A stretch of DNA of 40,936 bases from Limisphaerales bacterium. Lineage in GTDB: Bacteria > Verrucomicrobiota > Verrucomicrobiia > Limisphaerales > UBA11358. The translations under genes were made by a program, and so were the position numbers. The stretch spans positions 331 to 41,266 of the forward strand of contig PMOA01000047.1 in NCBI GenBank assembly GCA_003161635.1. The letters are read 5' to 3'. The notes below the pieces were generated by a model that had not been told where the DNA came from, did not search any database, and saw nothing but the letters and a program-made list of their open reading frames with translations. Shown here in pieces: positions 40,482 through 40,936 of the stretch (the first letter of the stretch is position 1; the number at the start of each line of letters is the position of its first letter).

Positions 40482-40936
40482 CCCTCTGCGAGCGCTTTTC
40501 CCTGCGCGGCGAGCAGTTCGCGGATGCCCGCCTTGCCGAGCGCGAGCAAGTCGGCAAGCTGCGCCTCGGTGAACGTGGCCTCCTCGCCGGTGCCTTGAAC
40601 TTCAATGAATTCACCGGCGGCATTCATCACGAGGTTCATGTCCACCGCCGCGGCCACGTCTTCAGTGAAACACAAATCCAGCAACGGCCGGCCGTTGACA
40701 ATGCCGACGCTCGCGGCGGCAACGGCATTGAGAATCGGGCTTTGCGCCAGCTTTTTTTCCGCCATCAATTTTTTCATCGCGAGCGACAACGCAACGAAGG
40801 CGCCGGTAATGGCCGCAGTGCGCGTGCCACCGTCGGCCTGGAGCACGTCGCAATCCACCCAGACGGTGCGTTCGCCGAGTTTGTTGAGGTCAAGCGCGGC
40901 GCGCATGGCGCGGCCGATGAGCCGCTGGATTTCCTG
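40478..40936 (-). CDS. rph: Ribonuclease PH, C-terminal part (runs off the window)
   Basis: Phosphorolytic 3'-end trimming of tRNA. The 152 visible residues cover [16 protein letters not shown], the [24 protein letters not shown] phosphate/active-site stretch, [41 protein letters not shown] and the C-terminal helix [16 protein letters not shown], all standard RNase PH. The N-terminal third lies beyond base 40936. It overlaps the histidine phosphatase start. Confidence 0.96.
   Translation of the reverse strand, partial: QEIQRLIGRAMRAALDLNKLGERTVWVDCDVLQADGGTRTAAITGAFVALSLAMKKLMAEKKLAQSPILNAVAAASVGIVNGRPLLDLCFTEDVAAAVDMNLVMNAAGEFIEVQGTGEEATFTEAQLADLLALGKAGIRELLAAQGKALAEG

Overview
The window looks like a chromosomal segment of a Verrucomicrobiota bacterium, probably near the Pedosphaera/Limisphaera lineage. 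This is inferred from gene content, a moderately high GC content, a 'ITIECTEA'-type L33, a plant/fungal-type HisA, a secreted protein ending in FFRIK, and many short palindromic or word-like repeats in the gaps between genes. No phylogenetic computation was possible. No tRNA, rRNA, CRISPR array, phage or insertion sequence was seen.

Layout. 1-6181 (minus): the 5' part of thiG, then a signalling operon of one very large membrane multi-PAS histidine kinase and two response regulators. 6351-10286: a secreted SCP/CAP-domain protein, a eukaryotic-type hisA, a small secreted Cys protein and a Uma2-family nuclease-fold protein. 10759-12450 (plus): rpsP-khpA-trmD-rplS, with palindromes on both sides of trmD and no rimM. 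12537-17270: a Cys-rich PAS protein, a macro-domain protein, an AT-rich HNH-type gene (probably acquired), hisS, an HU/IHF protein and a papain-like protease. 17585-24078 (plus): squalene-hopene cyclase, pyrK, pyrD, a degenerate channel-like membrane protein, a Gpr/YghZ-type aldo-keto reductase, and a DapF homologue with serine at both catalytic cysteine positions. 24113-29206 (minus): a GNAT acetyltransferase, a small unknown protein, and a phosphorelay operon (hybrid kinase, free Hpt, REC-Hpt-REC) whose free Hpt arose by a 455-bp tandem duplication. 29358-32764 (plus): E1alpha, E1beta and E2 of a 2-oxoacid dehydrogenase complex. 32834-35093: a secreted endonuclease/phosphatase-fold protein and a GH43-like lipoprotein flanked by two copies of a 38-bp promoter-like repeat.

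35179-38443 (plus) is the most coherent functional unit: folE2, a DksA-like protein lacking three of four zinc cysteines, L33 and S18 without zinc-binding cysteine pairs, a ZIP zinc transporter with a perfect palindrome just before its start, and a Fur-family (Zur-like) repressor. It reads as a zinc-sparing and zinc-uptake island. The window ends on the minus strand with rph (partial), a histidine phosphatase and prmA in overlapping order, followed by a small 58-aa gene with its own promoter and terminator. prmA carries an extragenic palindrome inserted in frame.

The strongest candidates for something new are the Ser/Ser DapF, the palindrome translated inside prmA, and the zinc island with its candidate operator.
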